This document shows positions 4,893 to 5,108 of a stretch of DNA of 5,108 bases, piece by piece (within the stretch, counting starts at the first letter, position 1; every line of letters starts with the position of its first letter). This stretch comes from Ruminococcaceae bacterium UBA1772 (GTDB lineage: Bacteria > Bacillota > Clostridia > Oscillospirales > Acutalibacteraceae), in contig DCGS01000040.1 of assembly GCA_002314645.1 (NCBI GenBank), forward strand, positions 1 through 5,108, in the 5' to 3' direction. The notes under the pieces were generated by a model. That model worked only from the letters and a program-made list of their open reading frames with translations. It had not been told where the DNA came from and made no database searches. The translations under genes were made by a program, and so were the position numbers.

Positions 4893-4958
4893 AACAACAC
4901 TCCTTTATGTTTTTTATTAGTCTATCCAGGAATATCCAAAATATGTAAATTGATAATA
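4893..4958 (-). promoter_or_regulatory. Rubrerythrin leader with weak promoter elements and a TATCCA repeat
   Basis: On the minus strand TTTACA (4949-4944) is a fair -35, but at 17 bases it faces only GATAGA (4926-4921), a poor -10. Two direct TATCCA copies (plus strand 4923-4928 and 4933-4938) lie one helical turn apart within the spacer. They could be an activator or repressor site that compensates for the weak -10. No perfect TATAAT is present. Confidence 0.3.
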
Positions 4959-4988
4959 ACAAATAACAGAAAATAATAATAAATAAAG

Positions 4989-5028
4989 AAAAACAAACAC
5001 CCCTGAATACACAGGGGTGTTTGTTTTT
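4989..5028 (-). terminator. Strong bidirectional terminator behind the tRNA gene
   Basis: A 17-bp perfect inverted repeat (4989-5005 with 5012-5028) has a GC core CACCCCTG/CAGGGGTG, a 6-base loop and outer A/T tails. On the minus strand the outer arm gives a T run, so it ends the tRNA transcript before the rubrerythrin gene. The symmetric A and T runs would work on the plus strand too. Confidence 0.92.
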
Positions 5029-5073
5029 GAGAATAGCAATAATCTCCAACGATTAAGCGGAAATTAAATTTCC

Positions 5074-5108
5074 TGGCAGGGGCAGAAGGACTCGAACCCT
5101 CGACACGC
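5074..5108 (-). tRNA. 3' end of a tRNA gene, probably tRNA-Trp (5' part off window)
   Basis: On the minus strand the variable-loop end is followed by a T stem GAGGG (5101-5097), loop TTCGAGT (5096-5090) and CCTTC (5089-5085), with one G-T pair. The acceptor strand TGCCCCT (5084-5078), discriminator G (5077) and an encoded CCA (5076-5074) complete the 3' end. The acceptor implies a 5' start AGGGGCA. Together with G73 this fits bacterial tRNA-Trp as I recall it. The anticodon is outside the window, so the identity is inferred. Confidence 0.9.

Noticed and set aside
4867..5049. 60-codon minus-strand hydrophobic open frame upstream of rubrerythrin
   Set aside because: It translates the 17-bp terminator hairpin and AT-rich leader. 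The apparent membrane segment is a product of T-rich sequence.

Overview
The window looks like chromosomal DNA from a low-GC, anaerobic Clostridia-type Firmicute (a gut Lachnospiraceae or Oscillospiraceae relative would fit). The signs are strong GGAGG ribosome sites, AT-rich spacers, U-tailed hairpin terminators, a clostridial-type rubrerythrin, and a YhfW-like FAD/Rieske oxidoreductase. The species assignment is inference.

Layout, left to right. (1) 1-953, minus: the N-terminal 317 residues of a membrane-anchored protein of unknown function, cut by the window edge. (2) 954-1259: a 306-base gap. It holds a candidate promoter for that gene, a clear minus-strand terminator, and a miniature minus-strand gene with an excellent ribosome site whose reading frame is broken by an in-frame TAG at codon 5. 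(3) 1260-2552, plus: an FAD-dependent oxidoreductase with a very short C-terminal Rieske [2Fe-2S] module. (4) 2594-4203, minus: a three-gene overlapping operon, xre - immA-like M78 metallopeptidase - PIN-like nuclease. It is driven by a near-consensus sigma-A promoter covered by a 12-bp inverted repeat, the likely operator. (5) 4335-4892, minus: rubrerythrin. (6) 4893-5108: rubrerythrin leader, a 17-bp perfect terminator hairpin, and the 3' end of a minus-strand tRNA gene, probably tRNA-Trp.

The most interesting part is the middle. The xre-immA-PIN operon is more AT-rich than its neighbours. It is bracketed by two similar 44-base copies of a terminator region (2548-2591 and 4295-4338). Each copy runs from a sequence matching the oxidoreductase stop to one matching the rubrerythrin stop. 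Removing the operon plus one copy would leave two convergent redox genes sharing one terminator. The simplest reading is a mobile or recently acquired toxin/defence-like cassette inserted at a shared terminator with duplication of that site.

How the parts may work together: the oxidoreductase and rubrerythrin both suit electron transfer or peroxide detoxification in an anaerobe. The cassette looks like a self-regulated switch in which the Xre repressor sits on its own promoter, the ImmA-like protease inactivates it on a signal, and the PIN protein is the effector. That circuit is inferred from ImmR/ImmA-type systems and is not proven by the sequence.
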